Positions 39,497 to 48,491 of a stretch of 64,000 nt of DNA are shown here, piece by piece. The notes below the pieces were generated by a model. That model saw only the letters and a list, made by a program, of their open reading frames with translations. It was not told the DNA's origin and did not search any database. Both the position numbers and the translations under genes were made by a program. This stretch comes from Verrucomicrobiota bacterium (lineage in GTDB: Bacteria; Verrucomicrobiota; Verrucomicrobiia; Opitutales; UBA953): NCBI GenBank assembly GCA_026397955.1, contig JAPLTV010000014.1:62001-126000 (forward strand), given 5' to 3'. Every line of letters starts with the position of its first letter. Position 1 is the stretch's first letter.

Positions 39497-41218
39497 TTAG
39501 CGCAGTTCCTTCCCGGAGCCGTCGAAGAGCTTGAACGCCTCGATGCTATAGGTCGGGTCAGGCTTGGTACCCAGGCGGACCTTACAGGACTTCATCAGGT
39601 CGCGGAAGAACTCGCGGTCCTCCGTGATGATGCGCTCGAGGTTCACCGGGTGCAGCAGGATGTTGATCTCGATCTCCTTCTCGGCGCCGACGGACTCGCG
39701 CAAGCGACGGATGACGCTGAGGAGCTTGCGCTGGATCTCGACGGAAACGGTGCGGGGATTCTTGACGATACCGCGACCCTGACAATGTGGGCAGGCCGTG
39801 TACATCGAGGTCGTGTTAGACTCCGTGTGGCGCTGGCGCGTCATCTGGAGCACGCCCAGCTGCGAGATGGGCAGGATCTGGTGCTTGGCCCGGTCGTCCT
39901 CCATCGCATCGCGCAGGGTGTCGAAGACCTTCTTCCGGTCCTTCGGGTTCTTCATGTCGATCGTATCGATCATGATGAGTCCGCCAAGGTTGCGGAGCTT
40001 GATCTGGCGGGCGGCTTCGGTGACCGCCTCGAGATTGGCCTGGGTGATGAAGTTGCCGTCCTTGGCACCATCCTTGCCGCGGTGGCCGCCAGTATTGACG
40101 TCAATCGCCGTGAGCGCTTCGGTCTCGTCGATGACGATCTCGCCACCACTCGGGAGCGGGACACGACGCTGGAAGAGCTGCTCGATCTGGCGCTCGATAT
40201 TGTAACGCTCGAAGACCGGAATCGGATCGGCATACAGCTCGACGCGGGAACGGGAGCGCGGCGACACTTCGCCGACGAGATCCTGGACCAGTTTGAAGTC
40301 CTCAGGGTTGTCCACGAGGATGCGGTCGACTTCCTCGGTCAGGAAGTCACGGACGGTACGCTCAATCAGCCCGGGCTCCTGGTAGAGCAGGACGGGACGG
40401 CGGTCAGGTGCGTTGATCTTCTCGACGATACCCTGCCAGCGCTTGAGCAGCATGTGCAGATCGCGGACGAACCAGCGGGCCTGTTTGCCCTCGCCGGCGG
40501 TGCGGATGATGACGCCCATGCCTTCCGGGATGGTCAGGGAGCGGAGGATGTCCTTCAGGCGCTCGCGCTCCTTGGGGTCTTCGATTTTACGGGAGACGCC
40601 GCACGCGCCGCTGGACGGCATGAGCACGAGGTAGCGACCGGGTAGCGCAATGTTGGTCGTTGAGCGGGGGCCCTTGGTGCCGATCTGATCCTTCACGACC
40701 TGGATGACGATGTCCGAGCCAGCTGGGAAGAGCTGCGGGATGTCCTTGGCCTGGTAACGGGCCATGCGCTGCTTCTGCTCGGCGGACTCGTTGTCGCGGA
40801 TGAACTCGACCTGCGAGTCGTTGGCCGCGGGAAGCATGTCCCAGTAATGCAGGAAGGCGTTCTTCGGCTGGCCGATATCCACAAAGGCGGCCTTCAGGCC
40901 CCCTTCGAGATTCTGGACACGACCCTTGAAGATCGCGCCGACCATGCGGTTCTCGCCCTTGTGCTCGATCTCGAACTTGTCGAGGACGCCGTTGGTGAGG
41001 AGCGCGACGCGCTTCTCCAGTGTCTCGGCGTTGATGACGAGTTCTCGATAGACCGCGCGGTCCTTGGAGAAGTGTTTGACGATGCGCTGGAGCAGCGGGA
41101 GCTCCTTGCGCCGCTTCGCCGCCTCGTCGGCCAGCTGACGCTGGTCGATCGGGGTGGTCTGTTCGCCGCCCTCGGGCAGCTCGTCGTTGATATCTTCGGG
41201 TTCGTTATTATCGGGCAT
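39497..41218 (-). CDS. Ribonuclease E/G family
   Basis: S1-like GAIFKGRVQNLEGGLKAAFVDIGQPKNAFLHYWD; GGLIMIDTIDMKNPKDRKKVFDTL; ACPHCQGRGIVK Zn-link; no long C-terminal scaffold. Confidence 0.93.
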   Translation of the reverse strand: MPDNNEPEDINDELPEGGEQTTPIDQRQLADEAAKRRKELPLLQRIVKHFSKDRAVYRELVINAETLEKRVALLTNGVLDKFEIEHKGENRMVGAIFKGRVQNLEGGLKAAFVDIGQPKNAFLHYWDMLPAANDSQVEFIRDNESAEQKQRMARYQAKDIPQLFPAGSDIVIQVVKDQIGTKGPRSTTNIALPGRYLVLMPSSGACGVSRKIEDPKERERLKDILRSLTIPEGMGVIIRTAGEGKQARWFVRDLHMLLKRWQGIVEKINAPDRRPVLLYQEPGLIERTVRDFLTEEVDRILVDNPEDFKLVQDLVGEVSPRSRSRVELYADPIPVFERYNIERQIEQLFQRRVPLPSGGEIVIDETEALTAIDVNTGGHRGKDGAKDGNFITQANLEAVTEAARQIKLRNLGGLIMIDTIDMKNPKDRKKVFDTLRDAMEDDRAKHQILPISQLGVLQMTRQRHTESNTTSMYTACPHCQGRGIVKNPRTVSVEIQRKLLSVIRRLRESVGAEKEIEINILLHPVNLERIITEDREFFRDLMKSCKVRLGTKPDPTYSIEAFKLFDGSGKELR

Positions 41219-41223
41219 CTCGG

Positions 41224-42558
41224 TCAGGCGGTTAAGCCGGTTGCCGGAGAGCCTCCGCCTTCGCCGCCACCGGCCGAATGCCGGTGAACGCTCTGGACTA
41301 GTCCAAGGAGCAGGAAACAGCTGAGAACGAAAGACCCTCCGTAGCTAAGGAAAGGAAGGGGGACCCCGGTGACGGGCATCAGGTTGATGTTCATGCCGAC
41401 ATTGACCACGACGTGCGTGCCGAGCACGACCGCCGCGCCAATCGCGAGCAAGGAACCAAAACGATCCGCCGCCCGGGCCGCCGTTCGCACGACGCGCCAG
41501 AACAACAGGATAAATGCGCCAATCACCAAGAGTCCACCGGTGAAGCCGATCTCCTCGGCCATACCGGAAAAAAGAAAGTCATTATGGGCCGCGGCCTCGG
41601 GCAAGTAGCCGAAGCGGGCCTGCGTGCCGTTGCCGACCCCTTGGCCACGGAAACCGCCGCGACCGACGGCGATGACGGCCTGGTTCACATTCCAGGTCAC
41701 GCCGAGCCCCTTGGGGTCGATCACCTCAGGAGCGACGAAGGACATGATGCGCTCGCGTTGGTAGTCCTTGAGCAAGAAGAACCAAGCCTCAGCCTCATGC
41801 TCGCCACGGACGGCGCGCACGGGGTCCTTGGCGGTAGGATTGGCCTTCGAGTATTGGTCGATCTTGGCCGCGTATTCGCGCATATCCAGAGCCACTACTC
41901 CCACCAGCAAAAAGGCGGCCGCTCCGGCCACCAAGAAGAACCTGTAGGTCAGGCCGGCAACGAAAAGCAGGATGAATGAGAGCGGCAGGTAGATGAGAGC
42001 AGAACCTAGGTCAGGCTGCACAAAAATCAAGACAAACGGGACCGCGGCGGCCCCGAGACACCAGAAGACGGTACGCCAAGTCGCGCGAAAGGAGCCGATC
42101 GGCGAACGCGCCAGCATGGCCGCGAGAAACACAAGCACGCCGATTTTAGCGAACTCCGACGGCTGGATCGAAAACGGTCCGAAATCCATCCAGCGACGCG
42201 CGCCGTTGATGCTGCGGATGAAGGACCCGAGGTCGCGATGCAGGAGCGCGCAGAGCGAGACGGGCAGCAGGATGGCCAGGCAGCCCAGATAGATGCGGCG
42301 CGCATAACGCTGGATGAGACGGTAATCGAGGGCCGCGACCGCCCAATAGGCCAGCCAACCGATGGCGACGAAGACGATTTGGGACTTGTAGAACGTAGAC
42401 TCACGGGCGCTCCCGGCCGACTGGATCGCCACGACCCCGAGACCGCTCAGGAAGAGAATGATGACCACCTGCGTCCAATCCGTCCGCCAGGCGAAATTGG
42501 CGAAATTATCCCACCAGACCGCGGCCGGAGACCGCTCATCGTCAAGGTGTTGGGACAT
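41224..42558 (-). CDS. rodA: Rod shape-determining protein RodA (SEDS family)
   Basis: GARRWMDFGPFSIQPSEFAKIGVLVFLA...GLGVTWNVNQAVIAVGRGGFRGQGVGNGTQARFGYLPEAAAHNDFLFSGMAEEIG; start MSQHLDDERS at 42558. Confidence 0.93.
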   Translation of the reverse strand: MSQHLDDERSPAAVWWDNFANFAWRTDWTQVVIILFLSGLGVVAIQSAGSARESTFYKSQIVFVAIGWLAYWAVAALDYRLIQRYARRIYLGCLAILLPVSLCALLHRDLGSFIRSINGARRWMDFGPFSIQPSEFAKIGVLVFLAAMLARSPIGSFRATWRTVFWCLGAAAVPFVLIFVQPDLGSALIYLPLSFILLFVAGLTYRFFLVAGAAAFLLVGVVALDMREYAAKIDQYSKANPTAKDPVRAVRGEHEAEAWFFLLKDYQRERIMSFVAPEVIDPKGLGVTWNVNQAVIAVGRGGFRGQGVGNGTQARFGYLPEAAAHNDFLFSGMAEEIGFTGGLLVIGAFILLFWRVVRTAARAADRFGSLLAIGAAVVLGTHVVVNVGMNINLMPVTGVPLPFLSYGGSFVLSCFLLLGLVQSVHRHSAGGGEGGGSPATGLTA

Positions 42559-42672
42559 GCTGGAGGCAACCCCGATTAGAGGCCGGAGGCAAGGCGAACC
42601 TCCCGAAAGGGCTTGCCGAAGGGGCTCCGTCCGCAAGGGTATCCCCCCGGACCTCCGGTTTTCGCGACGAAC

Positions 42673-44109
42673 ATGCCTGTGGCAGCCGACCAAAGCATCC
42701 TCGCCGCCGTGGCGTTCTCCTCTGGAGCCATCGTGGCCTATGCGGTCGCAAAGTGGCGCGAAAATACCCTCGGCGCAATCCGCGACGCCCGCCTCCGTTC
42801 CGAGATCGAGCTCGCCCGCCGCGAGGCCACCGTTGACGCCGCCGAACTCCACGCGAAGGCCGAAGTGGAGAAGAGTGAGGCCGCCAGGCTGAAAGCCGCC
42901 GCCGAAGTCGAAGCCCACGGCGCCGCCGAACTTTCCCGCGAGAACGCGCGCCAGCGCGACCACCTGGTCCGCGAACTCCAACGCCTCGCCAAGGTTACGC
43001 CGGAACAAGCGCGCGAACTGCTCATCGACCACCTTCGCGAAGAGTATGGCGAGGAAGCCCAGCACCTCCGCCGCGGCCTGCTCGATCAGGTCGAACAGGA
43101 CATCGACGACGAAGCACGCCGCAAGCTGCTCTCGGCGATGCAGCGCCTGACATCCTCGACGACCCAAGATGCGACGGCGATCACGGTCTCACTCCCCAAT
43201 GAGGACATGAAGGGTCGCCTGATCGGCCGCGAAGGCCGCAACATCCGCACCTTCGAACAGTCCACAGGGGCGACGCTGCTCATCGATGAAACCCCTGGTT
43301 TAGCTATGGTTTCCTGCTTCGACCCGGTCCGCCGCGAGATCGCGCGCATCGCGCTCGAACGCATCGTGAAGGACGGACGCATCTCGCCGGGACTCATCGA
43401 GGACAGCGTCCGCGACGCTGCCGACGAAGTGGTGAAGCACGCCCGCCGCCTGGGCCGCGACGCGGTCCGCGACCTCGGCCTGCCGCCGATGGATGCCTCG
43501 GTCGAAGAACTCCTCGGTCGCCTCCACTTCCGCCTCTCCGCCAACCAGAACACACTCTCGCACTCGATCGAAGTCGCGCAGCTCTGCGCGATGCTCGCCG
43601 CGGAGATCGGCATCGACCCGATTCCGGCGAAACGCGCCGGGCTTCTGCATGACCTCGGCAAGGCGATCGAAGCCGAAGCTGGCAGCAGCCATGCCCTCGC
43701 CGGCGCCGCCCTACTCCGCCGCCTCGGCGAAGATCTCCGCGTGGTCAACGCCGTCGCCGCCCACCACCGCGAAGTCGAAGCCGAAAGCCTCTACGCTCCG
43801 CTGGTGATGATCGCCGACGCCGCCTCCGGCTCCCGCCCCGGCGCCCGCTCCTCCACCCTCGAGTCCTACGCCCAACGCGTCCGACGCCTGGAAGAGGTCG
43901 CCCTCTCCTTCGACGGCGTCCGTGAGGCCTATGCCTTCCAGTCCGGCCGCGAACTCCGGGTGATTGTCGACCCGGTCAAAATCGATGACTTCGGCGCCAC
44001 GGAACTCGCCCGGCGCCTCCGTCTTAAGGTGGAAGAAACGCTTTCCTATCAAGGAACGGTCAAAATCGTGCTGATTCGTGAACAAAGGTTCACTGAAGAG
44101 GCCCGCTGA
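42673..44109 (+). CDS. rny: Ribonuclease Y
   Basis: N-terminal TM and coiled coil, KH segment VSLPNEDMKGRLIGREGRNIRTFEQSTGATLLIDETPG, HD segment GLLHDLGKAIEAE...HH. Confidence 0.93.
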   Translation: MPVAADQSILAAVAFSSGAIVAYAVAKWRENTLGAIRDARLRSEIELARREATVDAAELHAKAEVEKSEAARLKAAAEVEAHGAAELSRENARQRDHLVRELQRLAKVTPEQARELLIDHLREEYGEEAQHLRRGLLDQVEQDIDDEARRKLLSAMQRLTSSTTQDATAITVSLPNEDMKGRLIGREGRNIRTFEQSTGATLLIDETPGLAMVSCFDPVRREIARIALERIVKDGRISPGLIEDSVRDAADEVVKHARRLGRDAVRDLGLPPMDASVEELLGRLHFRLSANQNTLSHSIEVAQLCAMLAAEIGIDPIPAKRAGLLHDLGKAIEAEAGSSHALAGAALLRRLGEDLRVVNAVAAHHREVEAESLYAPLVMIADAASGSRPGARSSTLESYAQRVRRLEEVALSFDGVREAYAFQSGRELRVIVDPVKIDDFGATELARRLRLKVEETLSYQGTVKIVLIREQRFTEEAR

Positions 44110-44113
44110 GGGA

Positions 44114-44302
44114 CTTTCTTGTTGTTAAGCCAGAGGGGATAATTATTCACATTCTTTCCGGGAGTCTCTCCCGGGTCATTTCGGCACCCCAAGGAGGTTC
44201 GTCCTCCGTCACCAAGGGTCCGACAAACCGCGTCGCCGCTCCACAACGGAACGGCCGCATCATCCGGTCGGCCACAACGAAGGCCGCCCCAACATAAGCA
44301 AC
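44114..44302 (+). promoter_or_regulatory. Putative promoter plus structured leader upstream of Arg/Gly-rich gene
   Basis: AT-rich TTCTTG...GATAAT-like element (about 44115-44143), then hairpins CCGGGAG-TCT-CTCCCGG (44158-44174), GGAGG-TTCGT-CCTCC (44193-44207) and a GGCCG/CGGCC pair before the ATG at 44303. Confidence 0.35.
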
Positions 44303-45253
44303 ATGAGCCAAGAAGAAACCCAGGGTCAGGAGCCAGTCTCCCCCCACCAGCCCGCCGCGGACGCAGGCGCCAATGAAGTCCGCACCCCCGCACCCCGCCT
44401 CAACGAAGCCAAGCTGGAGTCCGCCCACGCGGAACTCCCTCCGCTCTCCGTGATCGGGGCCTCGTCCGAACCCGCCGCCAAGCCCGGTACCATCACGACG
44501 CCGAAGCAGTTCGGTCGCCGTGGTACGCCCCGTGGCGCCGCTCCCTCGGCCGCCAATGGTCAGGCCGCCCGCCCGACCTGTGGCGTCGTCGAAGACCCGT
44601 CTCAGCTAACCGAGAACCTCTCGGGCGATCGCGCCCAGTCGTCCGCCCCGGAACAGCGCGAGCACCGTGAACCGCGTGAACGTCGTGAACCGCGCGCCGA
44701 AGGCGAGCCTGGTCCCCGCCGCGAACCGCGTGAACGCCGCCCCGAAGGCTTCACCGAAGAAGGCCGCCAGCCCGGCATCCCGCAGGGCGACCGCCCGCGT
44801 CGTGAACCGCGCGCCGAAGGCGACCGTGGTCCTCGTCGTGAACCGCGCGCCGAAGGCGATCGTGGCCCTCGCCCCGAAGGCGACCGTGGTCCTCGTCGTG
44901 AAGACCGCCCGCGTCGTGAAGACCGTCCGCGCATCCAGATCGAGCCCGTCGTCATCCCGGTCCAGGCACCCATCGGCTTCTGGGCCACGCTGAAGCGCAA
45001 GTTCGCCACGCTCTTCGGTATTCCCACCAAGGCCGTCTTCGTCCCTTCCGCCCGCACCCAGCAGCCTCGCGGCGAACACCGCGGCGAACGCTCTGATCGC
45101 GGTCAACGCGGTGGCCGTGGTCGCGGTGAATTCCGCGGCGGATCCCGTGATGGTTCCCGCGGTGGCCGTGAAGGTTCCCGCGATGGCTCCCGTGGAGGTC
45201 GCGGTGAATTCCGCGGCGATCGCGGTCCTCGCAGCGGTCCTCGCGAAGGCTGA
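44303..45253 (+). CDS. Low-complexity Arg/Pro/Glu-rich protein with RGG/GR-rich C-terminus; putative RNA-binding
   Basis: RREPRAEGDRGP repeats, then IQIEPVVIPVQAPIGFWATLKRKFATLFGIPTKAVFVP, then RGQRGGRGRGEFRGGSRDGSRGGREGSRDGSRGGRGEFRG. Confidence 0.7.
   Translation: MSQEETQGQEPVSPHQPAADAGANEVRTPAPRLNEAKLESAHAELPPLSVIGASSEPAAKPGTITTPKQFGRRGTPRGAAPSAANGQAARPTCGVVEDPSQLTENLSGDRAQSSAPEQREHREPRERREPRAEGEPGPRREPRERRPEGFTEEGRQPGIPQGDRPRREPRAEGDRGPRREPRAEGDRGPRPEGDRGPRREDRPRREDRPRIQIEPVVIPVQAPIGFWATLKRKFATLFGIPTKAVFVPSARTQQPRGEHRGERSDRGQRGGRGRGEFRGGSRDGSRGGREGSRDGSRGGRGEFRGDRGPRSGPREG
44798..44937 (+). repeat. Tandem coding repeats (36-, 24- and 18-nt units)
   Basis: CGTCGTGAACCGCGCGCCGAAGGCGA[C/T]CGTGG[T/C]CCT x2, CGCCCCGAAGGCGACCGTGGTCCT, then CGTCGTGAAGACCG[CC/TC]CGC-type units x2. 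Confidence 0.8.
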
Positions 45254-45260
45254 ACATAAC

Positions 45261-45282
45261 GGGGGCGCCAATCGGCGCCCCC
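45261..45282 (+). terminator. Rho-independent terminator
   Basis: GGGGGCGCC-AATC-GGCGCCCCC followed by GCTTCTTTT. Confidence 0.75.
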
Positions 45283-45298
45283 GCTTCTTTTACCCGAC

Positions 45299-46591
45299 GT
45301 GCTCCAGGTCGCGCGCATCCGAGGTGGTCACGTGCTGAAAGGCACGGTCCGTGCCGCTGGTTCGAAGAACGCCTCGCTGCCCCTGCTCGCCGCTTCGCTC
45401 CTCACGGGCGAGACGGTGACGCTGCGCAACGTGCCCGACCTCAGCGATGTCCGCTACATGGCCGAGATCCTCGGCCACCAAGGCGCGATCGTCGCTAACC
45501 CGGAGCCCGGCGTCTGGACGATCCGCGCTGAACAGGTCTCCCACCGCACGCCCTACGACCTCGTCCGCAAGATGCGCGCGTCGGTCTGCCTGCTGGGCTC
45601 GCTCGTTGGCCGCCTCCGCCAAGCGGAGATGGCCATCCCTGGCGGCTGCGTCATCGGCCCCCGCCCCATCGACCTCCACTTGAAAGGCCTCGAGGCCCTC
45701 GGCTGCATCGTCACGGTCGAGGCCGGATTGGTCCAAGTCGACGCCTCCCGCGCCCGCGGTGATATGGTCTTCATGGGCGGCCCGATGGGCAGCACGGTCC
45801 TCGGCACCGCCAATATCGTGATGGCCGCCACGCTCACGCCCGGCATCACCCGCATCGAATGCGCCGCCCGCGAACCAGAGGTCGTCGATCTCTGCACGAT
45901 GCTCATCCAGATGGGCGCCAAAATCAGCGGCCAGGGCACGAGTATCATCGAGGTCGAAGGCGTCGCCAAACTCCATGGCTGCGACCACACGGTCATCGCC
46001 GACCGCATCGAAGCCGGCACCTACTTGGTCGCCGGCGCGATCACGGGCGGCGACGTCACGGTGACACACTGCGACCCTTCGCATCTCACGGCGTTCCTCG
46101 ACAAACTCCGCGAAGCGGGCGTCCACGTCGAGACCGGCCCCGACTTCATCCGCGCCCACGGTAAGCCGACACACGCGGTCGAGATCATCACCGAACCCTA
46201 CCCGGGCTTCCCGACCGACCTGCAGGCGCAGTTCATGGCCCTCCAGCTCCTCGTCGACGGACGCAGCACGGTGACCGAGAAGGTCTACCCGGCCCGCTTC
46301 ATGCACGCCGCCGAACTCCAGCGCATGGGCGCCGAGATCGCCATCGACGGAGCCACGGCTGCGATTTACGGCGACCGCCCGCTTTCCGGTGCACCGGTGA
46401 TGGCCTCCGACCTCCGCGCCTCCGCCGCCCTCATCCTGGCTGCGTTGGTCGCCAAGGGAGAGACCTGGGTCCAACGCCTCTATCACCTCGACCGCGGCTA
46501 CGAACGCTTCGAGGAACGCCTGCGCTCTTTGGGCGCCGACGTCGAACGCCTCCCCGCCTCCGACCTGCCGAAAGGCTTCGCGGAGGACTGA
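45299..46591 (+). CDS. murA: UDP-N-acetylglucosamine 1-carboxyvinyltransferase
   Basis: IRGGHVLKGTVRAAGSKNASLPLLAASLLT...MAIPGGCVIGPRPIDLHLKGLEALG (active-site Cys retained); GTG start. Confidence 0.95.
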   Translation: MLQVARIRGGHVLKGTVRAAGSKNASLPLLAASLLTGETVTLRNVPDLSDVRYMAEILGHQGAIVANPEPGVWTIRAEQVSHRTPYDLVRKMRASVCLLGSLVGRLRQAEMAIPGGCVIGPRPIDLHLKGLEALGCIVTVEAGLVQVDASRARGDMVFMGGPMGSTVLGTANIVMAATLTPGITRIECAAREPEVVDLCTMLIQMGAKISGQGTSIIEVEGVAKLHGCDHTVIADRIEAGTYLVAGAITGGDVTVTHCDPSHLTAFLDKLREAGVHVETGPDFIRAHGKPTHAVEIITEPYPGFPTDLQAQFMALQLLVDGRSTVTEKVYPARFMHAAELQRMGAEIAIDGATAAIYGDRPLSGAPVMASDLRASAALILAALVAKGETWVQRLYHLDRGYERFEERLRSLGADVERLPASDLPKGFAED

Positions 46592-46629
46592 GGGTTGCCA
46601 ATTCGTCCCGACCCCGCACCTTGCGCTCC

Positions 46630-47658
46630 ATGGCCAGCAAGGATTCGCCCGATGACCCCCAGCCGCTCGCCGGCAAGGAAACCGTGTCGCGCGCGAACCG
46701 CTCGCTCGACGCCGCCCTGCGCCCGCCGAAGCTCGACGACTTCGTCGGCCAGCAGCGCACGGTGGAACGCCTGCGCGTGATGATTGGCGCCGCGCGCCGT
46801 GAAGGCCGCACGCTCGACCACATCCTCCTCCACGGCCCGCCCGGCCTCGGCAAGACGACCCTCGCGATGATCCTCGCTGAAGAGATGGGCCGCCCAATCC
46901 GCGTGACTTCCGGACCCGTCGTCGAGAAAGCCTCCGACCTCGCCGGCCTGCTCACGAGCCTCCAGGAAGGCGACCTGCTCTTCATCGACGAAATCCACCG
47001 CATCCCGAAGACGGTCGAGGAGTTCCTCTACTCAGCGATGGAGGACTTCCGTATCGATATCATGATCGATCAAGGTCCGAACGCGCGCAGCGTGCGCCTC
47101 GACCTGCCGAAGTTCACGCTCGTCGGCGCGACGACCCGCACGGGCCTGCTCACCGCGCCGCTCCGCAGCCGCTTCACGCTGCAGACGCGCCTCGACTACT
47201 ACACGCGCGACCAGCTGCTCAGCATCGTACGCCGCAACGCCGACCTCCTCAGCCTCGACATCGACCAAGGCGGCGCCGACGAGATCGCCCGCCGCGCCCG
47301 CGGCACGCCGCGCATCGTTAATAACCTCCTGCGCTTCACGCGCGACTACGCCCTCGAACGCGCCGGCGGCAAGGCGAACGCCGCCGTGACGGCCGCCGCC
47401 CTCGAGCTCCTCGAAATCGATCAGCATGGCCTCGACGACATGGACCATCGCTTCCTCCGCGCGATGGCCGAGAAGCATAACGGCGGTCCGGTCGGACTGA
47501 GCAGCATCGGCGCCGCCATCGGCGAAGACGCACATACGCTCGAGGAAGTCCATGAGCCGTTCCTCGTACAAGAAGGCTACGTCGTGCGCACCCCGCAGGG
47601 ACGCGTCCTGGCCCCGAAAGGCTGGCTGGCCGTCGGCCTGCAGCCGCCTTCGTTCTGA
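46630..47658 (+). CDS. ruvB: Holliday junction branch migration helicase RuvB
   Basis: LRPPKLDDFVGQQRTVERLRVMIGAA...HILLHGPPGLGKTTLAMILAEEM...GATTRTGLLTAPLRSRF. Confidence 0.96.
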   Translation: MASKDSPDDPQPLAGKETVSRANRSLDAALRPPKLDDFVGQQRTVERLRVMIGAARREGRTLDHILLHGPPGLGKTTLAMILAEEMGRPIRVTSGPVVEKASDLAGLLTSLQEGDLLFIDEIHRIPKTVEEFLYSAMEDFRIDIMIDQGPNARSVRLDLPKFTLVGATTRTGLLTAPLRSRFTLQTRLDYYTRDQLLSIVRRNADLLSLDIDQGGADEIARRARGTPRIVNNLLRFTRDYALERAGGKANAAVTAAALELLEIDQHGLDDMDHRFLRAMAEKHNGGPVGLSSIGAAIGEDAHTLEEVHEPFLVQEGYVVRTPQGRVLAPKGWLAVGLQPPSF

Positions 47659-47720
47659 GGTCGGCGTTCTGACGCTGGACAACGGCGTTTTCCCTCGGCT
47701 AAGGTCGACCCCTCAAAGCC

Positions 47721-48491
47721 ATGGCAAAACGATGGGTCATCAAGCTCGGTTCCGGCCTCCTTACCCGCAAGGACGGCAAGATCGACCGCGTCCAGATCGG
47801 TCGCATCGTCGACCAGGTCGCCGGCCTGCATAAGCGCGGCATCCAGGTCGTCCTGGTGACCTCCGGCGCCGTCGCCGCAGGCATGACCGCCATGGGCCTC
47901 GAGAAACGCCCGAAGGAAGCCCGCGAACTCCAGGCCTGCGCCACCGTCGGCCAGCCCGAGCTGATGTCGGAATACGGCAAGCACCTCCGCCGCCACAAGC
48001 TGCTCGGTGCGCAGATGCTGCTCACCTACTGGGACCTCGACAGCCGTGCCTGCACCCGCAACGCCCGCGCGACCCTCGACCTCCTCCTCGCCCGCAAGCG
48101 CTTCATTCCGATCATCAACGAGAATGACGCCATCGCCGACGAAGAAATCAAGGTCGGTGACAACGACCGCCTCTCGGCCCACGTCGCCGCCCTCGTCGGC
48201 GCCGATCTACTTATTATTCTTTCCGGCATCCAAGGCCTGATGACGAAGTCCGACGGCACCGGCGACCTCATCCCTTCCGTCCGCAAGATCGACGACTCCG
48301 TGCGTGCGCTCGCCGGCGGCGCCGGTTCCGAACGCAACGTCGGCGGCATGGTCACGAAGCTACTCGCCGCCGAGATCGCGGCCGAAGGCGGCGTCGACAC
48401 GATCATCGCCAGCGGCCGCCGCGAAGGCGTCCTGCTCGAACTCGCCGCCGGCAAGAAGCTCGGCACCCGCTTCTCGCTGAAGAAGAAATGA
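47721..48491 (+). CDS. proB: Glutamate 5-kinase, short form apparently lacking a PUA domain
   Basis: RWVIKLGSGLLTRKDGKIDRVQIGRIVDQVAGL...VTSGAVAAGMTAMG...NENDAIADEEIKVGDNDRLSAHVAALVGADLLIILS; only 256 aa. Confidence 0.93.
   Translation: MAKRWVIKLGSGLLTRKDGKIDRVQIGRIVDQVAGLHKRGIQVVLVTSGAVAAGMTAMGLEKRPKEARELQACATVGQPELMSEYGKHLRRHKLLGAQMLLTYWDLDSRACTRNARATLDLLLARKRFIPIINENDAIADEEIKVGDNDRLSAHVAALVGADLLIILSGIQGLMTKSDGTGDLIPSVRKIDDSVRALAGGAGSERNVGGMVTKLLAAEIAAEGGVDTIIASGRREGVLLELAAGKKLGTRFSLKKK

Noticed and set aside
41224-43167. 647-aa RodA with a long N-terminal extension
   Set aside because: The extension overlaps the divergent rny gene and has no SEDS features; start placed at 42558.
44798-44937. 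CRISPR-like tandem repeat
   Set aside because: Units are contiguous coding repeats of multiples of 3 with no spacers; no cas genes nearby.
45290-46897. 535-aa minus-strand ORF opposite murA/ruvB
   Set aside because: Opposite well-supported genes; low-complexity translation typical of antisense reading.
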